From Acanthochromis polyacanthus (lineage: Eukaryota; Chordata; Actinopteri; Pomacentridae), in the NCBI RefSeq assembly GCF_021347895.1, contig NC_067127.1, positions 14,604,984 through 14,668,983 of the forward strand: a stretch of DNA of 64,000 nucleotides, in the 5' to 3' direction. Each line of letters starts with the position of its first letter. Positions within the stretch are counted from its first letter, which is position 1. Positions 12,844 through 26,450 of the stretch are shown here, piece after piece. Under the pieces are notes generated by a model that made no database searches, was not told the DNA's origin, and saw only the letters and a program-made list of their open reading frames with translations. The position numbers were made by a program, and so were the translations under genes.

Positions 12844-15430
12844 AAACACATGCTATAAAGATTTTACACTTTCTTTAAAACACATGCTGTTAAACCCTTA
12901 TCTGCTTTTGATTATCTAAAAATACTGTAGAAAGCAACGACCAACTTCCCCATTCTTGCAAATCATCGCATTGTTCAGTTCCTTCCATTAGAATAATAAG
13001 AGCAACAGAAATCCAACTATTTAAAACAGTTAATAAAATCATAAAATCAAAGTTAGGACGGACTTGGTAATGACAGGCTTTTCGGCGAGCAGTAGGTTAC
13101 AAAGCTTTGAGCATTTCTATGTTGTCAATCCATGAGAAAACAGGCTTGTTCTGTGTTAAGCAATCCCAAAAGTTTCAGCCACATGGCTCAGCTTTCGCAA
13201 TGAATTCAAAACCACAGTCACTCATATGTCTACACAGAACATGGTGGATTTCAGAGGACGTAATCTTTCATTTGCTCCAGGTCAGAGTACACAATTCTGT
13301 GATAAGACTGATTACAAGGCAGCGCCACCATTTTAAACTGTTTATTCTGTAACACTCTCACTTGGAGAGAATGTAATAGCTGCAATTCAAAGCCATGTAT
13401 TTCCTTATTAAAATGTTTTACAGATTATATTTAAAGGAAACACGGTCCTCCAATGTTTGTAAAATGCAGTTTGTACCCTGTGAATCCACTCAATAAAAAT
13501 GTTGTGCTGTGGTGGTCTCTTTTGTCACATTGTTTCATTCTTATACATCCTCCGCGGAACATCTTCCTGTTCTGTCATCAGTACAGCACAATGGAGTAAG
13601 TTCTCAGAAAAGTGACACCAATGTGTTTACCAAGTTGTGAAAATGAAGTGAGGAATTCTTGAGCGCTCAAGAGGAGCTTGAAATATATTTGGTACCACTG
13701 TGTCCACTACTGTGCTCAGCTGGTGTAAAAGACCCTAATAATGTGAATGAAGCCTGTATTGGTGTAATCATAACATGGACAGGGAGCATTACACTTCAGT
13801 GTCTGACTAGCAGGGCTTTACTCTTTTGGGAAAATGATAACTGAAAGTACAGAATTTAATGTTTTCCAATCAAAACACTGTTTCAAGTTTTTCATTGTTC
13901 AAACTGGCCAATAGCCCGGGGTTTACCGACAGGATTATATGACAAAAATTCCCAAATGATCCAATGACTCATGTTACTGTGTTGCAATTGTCATGTTACC
14001 TAGTTGTGAATTTCAGTCTCAAGTCGGCCACTTACCCCTTAAACTCAACTGTGACCAGGCTGTGAGCACAAGAAAAAAACAGAATATTTACAAAGACTAA
14101 GCCCCCTATTTCACCTGTATTTCACCTTTTATCAAGGTGGAAAACCTCAAATAATGGAGTAACTTTATGCACGGTAACTGCAATATCTTATAGAAGCCTG
14201 TCCAGTAGCTCCAATTATCTTCTGATGGCACACATGTAAACATAATTCAACTCTACTGACAATATTTTAGATCCCAGTAGTCATTAAAGCTATTTCACAT
14301 GGCAATAACTACATTACAGGGTTACGGCAAGACTTATTTATAGCAATGAATGTCAGTAAAGTTAGCATACCCTTGTCTATTCTGGGAGGCGACAGTACTT
14401 ACCCTTCAGAAGCTTCTGTGCATACAAACATGTACATGTTCATACTACAAACAACAGCAAAGACAACAGATGGTTTGACCTACAATACCACCATGGAGAT
14501 TCTGGCAATAAAATAATGGCAGACTGACAACATCTGTTTCTTTTTGTGTTTCTCTGACCCGTAAGCTCCTGTTGCCTTTGTCTTGTATTTATCACTTGGG
14601 CTTTAACAACTGCCAGGCTTTAAAAAAAAAGGAACATCAGTGAAGTCATAACCTCAGAAAGGGTAAAATAAATTTCCATGTTTAAAAAAAATACACACAG
14701 AAACCCAGGAGCACATGATTAATTTTAAATGAGGTTTATGCAGTTCAGTTAATGCAACATTGGCAGACAGCAGGTACAGACACTACCAGGGCAGGCGACA
14801 GCAGACACGTGGAATAGCATAAACTATATAAAGGCAACATACATGCAAATAGAATAGACAGATATGTTTCCTACTCTCTGACATTGTTTGTAGAGCACTC
14901 TGTATCTGGGACAATCTTGTGATAATCCATTACATCATGTGCTTAGCTAGTCAGTGTAGCCTCCCAACCCCTGGTACCGTCGATATTTACCATGAAATAT
15001 TCAACTATTTATAGATATGACGGGGAGATGTGTATTTTACATTACCACCGACAAAAATAATATTAACACCGTTGTGGAGCACAACTTCAGGAAATACGCG
15101 ACCACCGAGTACATTTAATGAAACACAAGAGGCGAAAAGCAGTGGAAAAAACACCAGCGGAAAGTGCTGTTAGCAAAGAAAACTAATATGCTTTGTAGCT
15201 ACTGCCAGTCACACTGCAGACTACACTCACAAGCAGCCACAACCGGTAACACAACGAGGCACACAAAGTTACACGCAATGACGTGGACTGTTGCACAACA
15301 TTTCCCCGACACACGGGACACATTACCAAGTAACTTAGTATTTTTGTTTGACATTTACAGGAGTAAGTTCACTAAATATAACGTTACCAGCGTTAGCTCA
15401 GCCAGCGCAACCGTCAGGCAAAGTAGCGTT
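12844..15430 (-). other. foxn2 long first intron, part 4
   Basis: AT-rich intronic sequence between the Tc1 insertion and the CpG-rich promoter zone. No exon or known repeat recognised. Confidence 0.5.
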
Positions 15431-16160
15431 AGCAGTCGCTCGATGGGTCAGTGAAGGTAAACCTACCGCTAGCGTTAGCATAACATTTTAACTATGTCGA
15501 ATAGTGGAGGAATTCTATTTCCACACACCAGACGATAACCGGTCTTTGTTGCTATAAATACCACCTCTTTACTCTTACAGCTTCGAGAGAGGAGAGAACA
15601 GAGAAGTAACATTAGCTAGCTGGCCACATGCTGTCGCTCGATCTGCCATGCTGGCTGCTCTAAGCAAAGTCACTTGACCACATTTACTTTTAGCTTGTTC
15701 GAAACACAACACGCCGAACACTCGTTTCACTACGGCAAATTCCTTTAGAATAAAACCATGAGATACTCACAATCATTCACGGCGTGCCTCGGTGCGGTGT
15801 ATTTAAAGACACGTCTGCGCGCAGTTTATTCAGATGTCTGTCTCACACAATGTCAGAGATCAGATCAGCAGCTGCTTCCTCCATACACGCAGCGCGCAGA
15901 TCACACAGCGCACAGCAACGCTACCAAACCCCTCGCCGTTGTCATGGCAACATTTCCACTTCAGCCAATCAAAACCCCTCCCCTCCTATCTCCCCTGGCA
16001 ACTGCCGCAGCGCAGGAGCACCGCGAACGCGCACGCCGTCCAATTTTGCATCGTGCGGTGGTGCTTTCACTTTTACTGCCAGCTGCTTGCAACGTAGTCG
16101 ACGGGAGGGAAATAGGTTTTTATGGTGTTTTGAACCAAGCAGGCAGGTAGTGTTGACATC
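15431..16160 (-). promoter_or_regulatory. CpG-rich region, probable foxn2 promoter
   Basis: CpG density rises sharply against the AT-rich surroundings, especially at 15780-15930 and 15990-16110 (CGCGCAG, CGCGAACGCGCACGCC). Two CCAAT motifs are present (15964 and 16040 regions). This is the only CpG-rich block upstream of the foxn2 coding exons and lies about 12.7 kb from the ATG, consistent with a non-coding first exon and a long first intron. Open frames in this block are a by-product of the high GC content. Confidence 0.55.
15771..15900 (-). other. foxn2: Possible non-coding first exon of foxn2
   Basis: On the minus strand a good donor, GAATGATT|GTGAGTATC, places the exon end at 15771 within the CpG-rich block. 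The transcription start is not visible, so the right limit is a guess. The coding exon has only 14 bases of 5' UTR before its acceptor, so at least one upstream non-coding exon must exist. Confidence 0.35.
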
Positions 16161-16222
16161 GAGGAAGCAAACTGCGTGAATTATTAATTGAGAAAGTGTG
16201 TGAGCGATCAAACCGGACGGGT

Positions 16223-16224
<2 letters not shown>

Positions 16225-16301
<77 letters not shown>
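16225..16301. repeat. (CA)n microsatellite
   Basis: About 38 uninterrupted CA units just outside the foxn2 CpG-rich region. It accounts for Thr-His and Cys-Val runs in overlapping open frames. Confidence 0.98.
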
Positions 16302-16303
<2 letters not shown>

Positions 16304-19300
16304 CCGCGTTATTTAGGCTGCACAAACACCTCGGGGCGGAGAGAAAGGATGTGTCACCACACCCAGCCTCATGACGATAGTGGACCCTCAACAGGGCCCC
16401 TCCTAGAGTAAACGGTGACACAAGGAGCCAACATGACCCGTGGATACACAACAGACGCATGCTGGGTAATGCCTGAGAATATAGACAAAGCAAAGAAAAG
16501 AAATTGGAGCAGAAAGAAAAGAACAACTATGTACTTTTTTTCCCTGTGCATGTGTAAAAAAAATTAAGGGGGGTGGGGGGTGGGGGATTGCTCCTATCTG
16601 TTATTTACTGTGCTTTTACAGCCAGACGTGTCCTTCAGGAAGCCCCAGCAGGTCAGTTGTGTGTCTTTGCCTGGCTATCTGTTGAGTGCAGCTTTACCGG
16701 CCAACTGACTTCACACCAAACTGTAACTTTCACATAATGGTGATACCTTACTCATCTCAGCCACTCTATTTCATAAGCGTACATGAGTAGCTCTCTGCGG
16801 ACTGATCTAATAGCCTCTCTATTTTCTTTTACTGTCCATAAACCCAAGTGCCAGCCATGCAGCAGAGCTGTAAATACTTCTGCACCAGTGTTGATGCACA
16901 CCCTTATTGTTCCCCTTCTCTCAACTGGACAAACAGGCTTCACAGTGGCATAAAGGTGTTTTCGTGTCAGAATGAAAACCAGACTGACAGCAAGGAAAGT
17001 ATTTTGTTTATCTATGTCTCGATGCTTATCATTATTATGAGGCTACTTCACCAACTTACCTGTTTTTCTTGTGTCCATTTGATCAGAATATGTTAAAGGA
17101 ATATATATATTATGCCGATACAGAATGTAAAAGAAACATAGCATTAAATATGACAGTTTCATTTCTGCAGCAAAGAAACAGGTGAAATGATTTATCCCCC
17201 TGCAGTTCAATTCATTCTTTCATTCATGTTTTTAAGCCTTTGCTCAGGTTGCTGTGGCATCGTTTTTCCTGCGCACTGAGCTATTCTTAGGGCCGGCAAG
17301 CAGCATAGACTCTGCCCCATTTTTCCTTCCAGTATCACTCCTAGGGATGATGAAGTTGCAAAGCTAGCAAATGAGAGAGAGAGGAGAACAAGATGCATTA
17401 ATCACCACGGAAACAGCTGATTGAGGATGCCTTGAAAAGACAGACCCATTAGTCTGTGTGCCTGCAATGGTGCTAATCTGATTGTAAAACTGTTAGGCTA
17501 AAACAACATGCCCCACTGACCAACGTCAGAGATTTTCATAACTGTACCGGAGCACTTCCTGGACTATGTAACATTCTGTGTGCCCAACTGATGAGGGACT
17601 TCAGGAATGATCTTTTCGGTGACATTTGAAAAATATTAAAACGAGTGAGATTGAAAGAGAACTGTGTTAACAAATGGGAGAGAATAATGACAGTAAGCAG
17701 CTCACTTTGTATCAAAGAGAGGGAGGTGAAGAATAGTGGGATTACAGACTATGAGAGGAGTTCATCTGAGGCAGTAAAAGTGATACTGATGAAGGGATGA
17801 ACAATGAGGAGGCTAGCCTGTGATGGAGACTAGTAGCCAAGCATGAATGAGGGTGCAGTGTGTCTTCGCAGCCAGCCCACAGTGGCATAGCGGTCAGGAG
17901 GCCTGCTGCTTTAATGGTCCATAAATCTGTGTGGACTGGCTGGTTTGATGCCGCCCCTGTGAGACCCTCTCATGCGGAAAATGAATCAGACCATTTTTAC
18001 GGATCGCAAGTGTGGAAGCTCTCACCCTCCCCTGCCCTACTGCCAGCAAGCCGATAAGAGCTGCTGCACACGCACAGCACTCCATTTCAGCAGGTCTGGA
18101 GCTCATAAAACTCTCTATTAGAGACAACCTTTGTTTGTATGCCGCCCTTCATTCAATCTGTCCTCTTGCCTTTGTTGGTCCCTCTCCCTGCGTTTTCTTT
18201 TTTTCCTCGTTACACCTAGCTTCGGTTCCTGGAGTGGAAACACAGATGCTGACACTTTGGTACACAGCCAATAAAGAGGTGTAAACTGTCAAGACAAATC
18301 ACATTCCAGAAGAAACTGCTTCCCTGTTGTAGGTATACTCTAGATCCAAAATAACCCTCTTTTTCTGTCTCTGTCAAACACACACAACGAATAATAAAGT
18401 TTGCATATTCATTAGAATCCTGCTGGGTACTGTATTTCTACCATTTCTTTCTCCTACCTGCTCTCACTCTCACACTCATTTAGAACAATAGAGGCTGTTG
18501 TTTAATGTCAAGAAAAATGTATTCTGGGTTTCTGTGTGGCATAACGGACTGGTGTTGCCAAAAATATGTACCATTGTACGCAGTTTGGCAGAGTTTACTC
18601 ATTTTGTTCCCAGGTTAGTTTGACTTGATGTACCTTGGGCAGGTGAGGACATTACAGAGGACTATTTAAAGCCACTATCTTGGTCCTTTCAGAGGATTTG
18701 CAGCAGACCAACCAGCTCCCTGAGCTAATTAGTTTGAACCTCCTTTGAAATGCGAAGTGGAAGATTCACCAAGAGAATTATGACGCAGATTAAGGAGTGT
18801 TAACACACATGCAAAGATATGTATGCAGAAAGACATCCAGGTGCATGTGTGCAGACATGCATGTATAAGTATGGTCAGAGTGGTAACTAGTTAAACAGGT
18901 AGTATTTACATTCTCCCCAGGATAAGACGCCAATTGCAACTGGCTGTGAAGCTGCAGAGGCCTCCTGCTGTGCAAAGACATACAGTAGAAGTCCTAGCAG
19001 TCCACACTTAATTGCTTTGGTCGGAGCAAAGTGCTCTTGTAAGGAGACGGCACAAAGCAAGCACCACAGACAGCTTATTTTTATCTTTAAGTATTATATG
19101 GTATGTACTCAAGGGCTAAATTTATGTCTCTGCAGTGAAAATAGTGTAAATGTTACTTGTACACACCCTCTAACTGTCAGCAGAGCAATCAGGCGTGGTC
19201 AACTTGTTTCAAATGCAACACTTTCTTTGTTCTTCAGGTTTGTTTTCCCTAGAGGTTCTCCCAGCTATTGCCTGCAGTTATCCTCAACTGAAGAGCATGT

Positions 19301-22300
19301 TTGCCTACAGAAGCCTTTGTTTGACAATCCTTTCTGCTAAACTGGTCTTATGAATTGTGTCAGCAGTGTGCTGATTGTGTGTTATCTGTCAGCTGATAAG
19401 TGCCTCTTTTAATGCACAGGCAATAAAATGCTCAACATGTAGGGCAGAGGAATGATCTTTTCAACAGTCAGATAAATATGCTGTAATTCCGTATCGATTC
19501 AGTCTATTTGCTCAGGTTAGATTGGGCAAACGCTTGTATGAACAGGCCCAAATGTCAGTCTGTTCCAGTGGAGGACTAAGCATGCCAGCAAGGACAGCAA
19601 ATGAAATTTTACGATACCATGATGAAAAAGGGCTCAACTGTTAAATGACATTGGACCGTGTAACTGTTTGCTTGGTAGAATGATTTTTGTCATTTATTTT
19701 ACAAGTTGATTTTAATAATAAGCACACAGTAAACAATGAGGTAAACAGCTGTACTTGTTAGGAGGACAAAGCTCTTATTAACTAAGCAACAGAAACATAA
19801 CCAAAAGGATTGGTTTTAGTCATTTCAAAGGACAAAAGCGTCCCCATTGGTCTCTAAATGTATGTGCATAATTAGTGCTTGTCCTCCACATCCATAAAAT
19901 TAGATAAAAATGATATATGGGCTGGGGGGTAATGGATTACCTATAATGTAGCTGCAGTAAGCAACCATAAAAGAGTGACGGTGCTTTGTTATAGGCTTTA
20001 AAACACTGGTCAGTTAAAGCCATGAGCCTACTGTATAATATAAAGCATCCTCCTTTTTGGTTATGCATGACTTTGTTTCAGGATTTGGGAAATTTCCCCA
20101 AATATGTGACATGAAGGAAGTAAAATTTACACAGATTTTGAAAGAACTGGCAGCATTTTCAAAATAACACAGAATAACATTGTCAGTAAAGTCAGTATAG
20201 TTCAAAAATTCTATTTAAAATATCCGGCAGATAAATATAGCTTAAAGCAGGCAATCAGTCATGTGTAAGTCATTGTAGTGCATACAGTGACCGCACTTTC
20301 TCAAACTTGACTGTGGCACATGAAGGAGATGCTGTCTTCTCAGTCATCTGTATACTTGACAGTTAAGTTGCCACCAAACACACAGCATTGAACTTTGTTC
20401 TTTCTTTTATTGCATTGCATCCATGCTATCATTTTTGCACTTTTAAACACAGTAAAACCGCAGGACTCCCATATAAAGGCCTTCAAATTGCCCTGCTACA
20501 ATACACCACATGCGGGGGCAATTGAATTAACCCATTGATCCCTGGCTGCTCTATTGCCAAGCTAAATTTTGTTATTCAGCCTTAATGACTGCTCCTTGAA
20601 GGCAAATGAACACTTGTAGTCAATTAACTGTGAAGCAGGAGGAGGATAAAGGAAAGACAACCCAGTCTGACATGTTATGTCAACAGTTTGAAACGGAATC
20701 GTGACGTCTGTGGAGAAATTCGACCGATGACTTCACTGTCAACAACAACACAACACAACACCGAAAGCTTTGTTCTTTGACACTCCCTTATCTTTTCACA
20801 GCATCTGGTCCTCCCCGCCTTGCCTTGGTCACAAGCGCACTTTATCTTGTGGGACAATAGTGGTCTTGTGCCCAGCAGTGTTGTCTGGCACTACCAGCTC
20901 CATAGTGGGCTATGACACGTATGAGGGATCGCTCATGCTCTTCCAACAGTGTGAATAAGTGTGTGCTGTGTTTTCTCATGTATATACAATAAGCTGCCTG
21001 GCAATGTGAATTATACACAGATGAACATCCACAGTATTATAATGAAGTGCATTTTAATCCCTAAACACTAAGAGTCCGCATACCCAAAATTCTGCCTCTG
21101 CATTTAAAATGTCATTGGCATATTTGTGAATGTAACTGACATCATATGAAAACACAAAGCCTTAAAACTCAAACGATGCACACCATTTTAAGATATCAAT
21201 ACCACAGCAACAAAAGCAACCCCAAAAATGGTCCCTTACTGTGTAATAATAGAGTGCACACGGCAAAACAATGGTTTCTTCCATTTTCTGTCATCTAGAG
21301 GGGCACACACTTGTTGAACCTCCATGTGTTGCCTACTGTTTTCACCACAAGAGTCCAATTAACAAAATACCAAAATGTGGCAGCAGCACTTAAACAGAAT
21401 TTAAATTCCAATTCACAAACAAGGAGATAAGTTTAGACAGCAAAAACTAACGGTGAGGTGAAAGTAATGGAAACATGACAGAAAGAGATACCAAAGATAA
21501 ATGGACAAAATGCTAATCAGTAAAAGTGTATACATAAAAGCTATGCAGATTGAAAATGACTGAAGCACACAAACGTTATGAATAAATGAACTAAAATATT
21601 GGGTAAAAGTAAAGGGAAACTGGTTGAAATATGTCATAATAAATGAATAAATAATGGGAATAGCTAAAAGTAACATCAACTATTGATACAGTTAGTACAA
21701 AGTAAGTACTACAAAGTACAAAGTAGTGAATAAATGGATGAAATGATGCTTGAAACTGTTGAAACAAAAAGAACAGAAGTTTACAATTAGAAAATAATTT
21801 AAGAATCAATATAGTTAGAGACAAGTGGTCAAAATCCATAAAATTAAGAGATAAATTGTTGACAGAGTTCGTTTAAAAAATGATAGAAGTAGCTGTCGAA
21901 TAAAGGGTTTAAAAGTAGTAGTAGCCTCTAAATACAAATATGGCCAAGCTTACCTTAATGCTGACAGTTTGATTGTATGAGCAAGCTATTTTACCAGACA
22001 CTAGTATAACTGCTAGTTAAATAACATACCTTTTGAAATCAGTTCACATTACACAAGCCAATGAAGGAACTTGAAGTATTCACCTGTGATCATGTGAGTA
22101 AGTCTGGCAAAAAAAGATTGGGAAGCACAGCTTAGTATGTGCAGACACAAGTACAGACCTCTTGCAGTTGCCTCTGCACTATGCATATAAAGTGAGTGTG
22201 ACCTGATGCCTAAAGGGGCAGCATATACCCCGGCTGAGTCTACGGGGAGCCTGGTTGCAAGGCTGTGAGCGGGCACACGGCTGTGGTGTAGAGAAAGTGG

Positions 22301-23104
22301 TGCAGTGACTCTATGTGCCTGGCTGAGCACTGGGTAATGAAGCGTGGCAGAGGAGAGAGGAAAGGAGTGTGTCTGCAGGGTAGGCATGGCCCTCGTGTTC
22401 CTATGCAACCAGGGCGGATGGCTAGGTGATGCAGGACCGCCTCTGTTCTGCTTACTTGTCATGCTGCTGCCACGCTTTCTTCCCCTCGTTCTGGATAGTT
22501 GTCCTTTGGTGCCTCTTTTCCCATCCCTCATCCCTCCGTACATATAAATGTGACGCTGTCGAAAATCCTGCCCCAATTATGTGAGGATGAAACACACCAC
22601 GTCTCAAACCTAATCAGATTAAATAATTTATAGCAAATTAATAAATTAAGCAAACATTCTGTCTGATCTTAAATCAGTCTACAAGGAACATATTGCATTA
22701 AAGTATTTGTACGTGAAATTATTTTATATACTTTAATTGGACTCTTGTTTTCTCAACTGATTACTGCTCCTTGGTGTCTGTGAAACAGTTGGCTGCATTT
22801 GCCCTTTCAATCAGAGGTCTAGTGAGAGCAGATGTGCTATTGTTTAAGAGGTGGTGTCTTGACTGAGATACTTTCCATAGCAAGAAGCACCTCCTGTCAC
22901 CCCGCCCTCTTTTATTTTGGTGCACATTTAAATTTGCATATAACATAGCAGTTATTAATAACAAGGGAAATTCATTATATCAAAACAGCGTGAGGTAAAA
23001 ACAAAACAAAACAGAGAAGGACCAAATATTTGCCATTATTTGCCTGATTCTTTGTTTCTTAAATACCGTTATCATCAATCATTAGAAAGTATTGTGTGGG
23101 TTTT
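16302..23104. other. Intergenic interval between foxn2 and fbxo11, part 1
   Basis: No supported gene. The longest open frame (22049-22576, minus strand, 175 codons) has no domain I recognise. 21400-21840 is AT-rich and low in complexity. Confidence 0.55.
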
Positions 23105-23292
23105 TCTTACAACATCTGGTTTCTTCCCAAAGTCCCAAAACATGTAAATGATGTTAAATTATGACTCTAAAGTGTCCACAGTATGAATGGCGACTGGTGA
23201 CCTGTCCAGGGCCAACTATCAGCTGGGAAAAGCTCCAGCTCCTCCTGTGATCCTCAGAGGATAAAGGGGTGTAGTATGGATGGATGGATGGA
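23105..23292 (+). mobile_element. 5'-truncated SINE copy with (GGAT)n tail
   Basis: The stretch TTCTTCCCAAAGTCCCAAAACATG, then GACTCTAAAGTG, CTGGTGACCTGTCCAGGG, CAGCTGGGAAAAGCTCCAGC, and a final TGGATGGATGG tail run in the same order as in the full SINE at 30454-30812. The tRNA-like 5' part is missing. Confidence 0.7.
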
Positions 23293-24090
23293 TTAGGAAC
23301 AACACAGAGATAGTGATGCCTCTGCCCTTTGCTCAGAGCATGACCACTGCCTTATGAAAACATGCCCCTCCACAGGTACCACAGCATCATTAGCCAAGCT
23401 CCTGCTGCTCCACTCAGCTTGCATGAGAACACGATTGATTAACCCAGTGTAAACTTTATGTACCCCCGTCTTTAGATTTCTTATTTTTCCTGTCCAATGT
23501 TGGAATGGCAGTGGGAGCAAGAATTCTGTCGTAGGAGTGCAGAGAAGTGCAAATATTTCAGTCTGAGTACACTTTGGTTATGAATGAAATCCTACATGTC
23601 AATTTTACACTTTGCCGTGTAGTGTATCTGCTGTACCAGAAGTGTGAAACAGTACACTCATTTCAAACAAACTGTCCTTTCATGCTGGGATGCCTGTCAG
23701 AAAGAATAATCTCGATGAACTGGAAAGAGAGCAAACCGTCCTGCTCTGCGGTAAAACACTAGCTGGATGACTTTTGATCTGTTCAACATGGGGAGAGCTT
23801 TGTTTCTCAAAGATTTGGATAATGGCCTGGGCGGCCACTGAGACACAGTCAGGAACTGCCTTGAAACACAACCTAATAAACTGTTCTGTGAGTGCGTCAG
23901 CCTCCTTCCTTAATGTGTCCTTGTTGGACTGCCTGTCCTGTGAGTAAATAAATAAAAGCTTAATAGCAAAAAACTAACTAAAGAGCAATAGAGAAGCAAG
24001 AGACAACCTATGATTATCCTTCAGTGAAAGATTTTCTTCCTAGAAAGAGCTTTACACTACTATGAAGACAAACTCTTAACATATTATCAT

Positions 24091-24378
24091 CTATTGTGCA
24101 GCCACACATTTCCTGTGGGCAACAAGTGTGGATCTATTCTTAGCCGATGGCCAGGGCTTCAGCACTTTCTGCTCCCGCTTCTCATAGGTTGGACGGGATG
24201 AGGTGTGATACAGTCCTGCCAGGTCCCAGTGTGTCACCATAGCCTGTGTCCAGCTGTAGAGACGGTGGGGCCCGTCAACCATCTGTCCCAGACCAGCAGA
24301 TTCAAGGCTCAGTCCCCAGAGCGGGGAACGAGGGGGCGGGAGCGTGTATGAGGTCGGATGGGGGAATTGTGTTGCCAT
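24091..24378 (-). CDS. Candidate small protein, unrecognised (95 codons)
   Basis: From the ATG at 24378-24376 to the TAG at 24093-24091 the minus strand stays open. The same frame is also open without an ATG up to 24474. The predicted peptide is rich in Pro, Ser, Thr, Trp and Tyr, starting MATQFPHPTSYTLPPPRSP, with a basic C-terminal part (PTYEKREQKVLKPWPSAKNR). This composition resembles small axonemal or sperm microtubule-associated proteins, but I recognise no specific family. An acceptor-like CCGTCTCTACAG lies inside the frame, so only the C-terminal half might be an exon. The surrounding 24.1-24.7 kb is more GC-rich than its neighbours. No clear minus-strand polyadenylation signal was found nearby. 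It may be spurious. Confidence 0.25.
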   Translation of the reverse strand: MATQFPHPTSYTLPPPRSPLWGLSLESAGLGQMVDGPHRLYSWTQAMVTHWDLAGLYHTSSRPTYEKREQKVLKPWPSAKNRSTLVAHRKCVAAQ

Positions 24379-26450
24379 AAAGCTGTCTTTCCTTTCTCCT
24401 AGCAACGGACTCCCATTTCCTTGGTTTTGGGCGGCATGGTCCTGTTGGTTGGTGTGTACGGCCCCCTTACTCACTCTCTCTCTCTGTCCTATTTATGGTA
24501 ATGAGCCATCTGCCCTCTCTGTAACAGCCGCCCAAATAGAGGAGAGGCTGGGAGGGTGGGTGGTGGGTGGGGGTGTCTCTGACAGACAGGAGTCTGAGAC
24601 AAAGACGCTTATCCTGTTGTGTCTGCCTCTGCGCCAGTGGATGCCTTCAGATACGGACTCGATGATGAGCGAGTATGGAGGAAATCCTTAAACAAGACAG
24701 AACACAATGTGAAGAGGAGAGGTTGTTTGAAGAAAGGGGTTAAACACTGACTCTGTGTGTTCACCTGATAGAGGGAAAGTGTCACAGTGAGACAGAGAGT
24801 GCTTCCACCTGCAGGTCAGTGCATTAAGTTGTTCAACACAAAGAGCGCTTGTGATGTCAGTGCAAGGATGACCCCCTCCCCAATTACACGCAGACACAAT
24901 ATTGACTCCAGAGCTGAATATTACACAACCCTACCATTATTCAGAGCCGCTATATGGATGTGCCTCTGTGACTTGGTGACACGGGAGAGTGGTGGGCACA
25001 CCAGCCAATACAGAGCCACCCAGCATTCAATAGACCTCTGTTGCCACTGGATACTAGATTGGTTACCAAGCCAACACATGTGCCTCACTGTCATATCTCC
25101 AACAGATTAGTGTCAAAAACAACAGAGATCTTGACAGTTAGGCTGTCCACGTTTCAAGCTTAGGTACAGTAGCATGTTTCAGTATGTTTTTTCTTCCAAT
25201 AAGGACTTGCGATTCAGTATGAAAAATGGAAGTAAAACAGCACATCTAAACTAAGATTATGTAAGACGGGGTGAAAATTGTTCCTTCTGGCCATAGCAAC
25301 ACTGACTTATCAACAGAGGACAACAGCTTGTGCATCGTGAACACAAAGGTAATCGCTTCAGACAAAGTAATCAACTTGAATAAATCTTGGATAACTTGTA
25401 GCGTCGCTGCCGATTTATCAATAAAAAGACACATGACAAAAAACCCCACAAGATCTGTTACAGTTCGTGACACGACAGTTGTAGTCGCTGCTATTGGCAA
25501 AGGGTTATTTGTATAATACAATGTCCAACCCAAGACTCTCAGCTGACTCCTTTCATGAAGTCAATCACCATTAACCTCATCAGACAGACAGACAGACAGA
25601 TGGGTCAATGACCACAGAGCAACAAATCACAGATGGTCCTGCTGCTACAAGCCTGAGGTTGATTGAAAGCATGAAACAAAACAATACGAAAACAAACAGA
25701 TGCATGGACAGAAAATATAAATACTATCAATATGTATGAAAACCAGGAATATTGCACCAGTTGTGTGGATGCTGCCACCCCCAGTTGCAGGGAAGCTTTG
25801 CAGCTTAGTGTGACTCATTTGCTGTAGGTAGTTAATTAGTCAGAGGAACAGTATTCGTTTAGAGCAGCCAAAAACTATGCTAATTAATTATCATGTTGTC
25901 ACTAGTGGCGTGTATTGATATCCTACAAGCAAATATTTACACAATACAACACTGGGTGCTGTAAAAAAGACTTAGGTTTCAGTCTATCTTCTTCAGTCTA
26001 TTTGGCAATCTGACACAAACAACACTGTTGTCATGGCAGCGTCCTGGGGCAAAGGGTCTGGAAAGAAATGACAGCTTACATTAAAGTGACTGTCAAGAGC
26101 GAACATTGCAGATGTTTGAGTGGGGGAAAAAAAGTCAATATTTGAGCATCACTGACAAAAAAAAATATCAAAACAAGGTGAAGCATCTTTCAGACAATAG
26201 AGACAAAAAAGACTCAGAGCAGAGAGGTATCATATGACGCTATTCTTATGCAGCGTGGAGTGAACAGTCAGAGGTAGAGATGTGGAGACATCTAGTGGAC
26301 AACCAGGCTACTGTGCAAGAAAGCAACCGATAAAATGTCAATTGTCCCTGTACTTTGTGAAATGAAGGGACTGAAAATAAACTGAAATTTATTAATAACA
26401 ATTAAAAACTAAACCCATGATGTGTAATTGGTTCTGACTAAAATACTTCT
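24379..26450. other. Intergenic interval between foxn2 and fbxo11, part 2
   Basis: No gene seen. There is a short CAGA-type tandem repeat at 25582-25601. The rest is non-repetitive AT-rich DNA. Confidence 0.5.

Noticed and set aside
15758..16179. Several overlapping 87-131 codon frames on the plus strand
   Set aside because: They arise from the stop-poor CpG-rich promoter region of foxn2. None has a known domain and they overlap one another in different frames.
16196..16526. Frames with Thr-His and Cys-Val runs
   Set aside because: They are translations of the (CA)n microsatellite.
22049..22576. 175-codon open frame on the minus strand
   Set aside because: No recognisable domain, no splice or promoter context, and composition like translated non-coding DNA.
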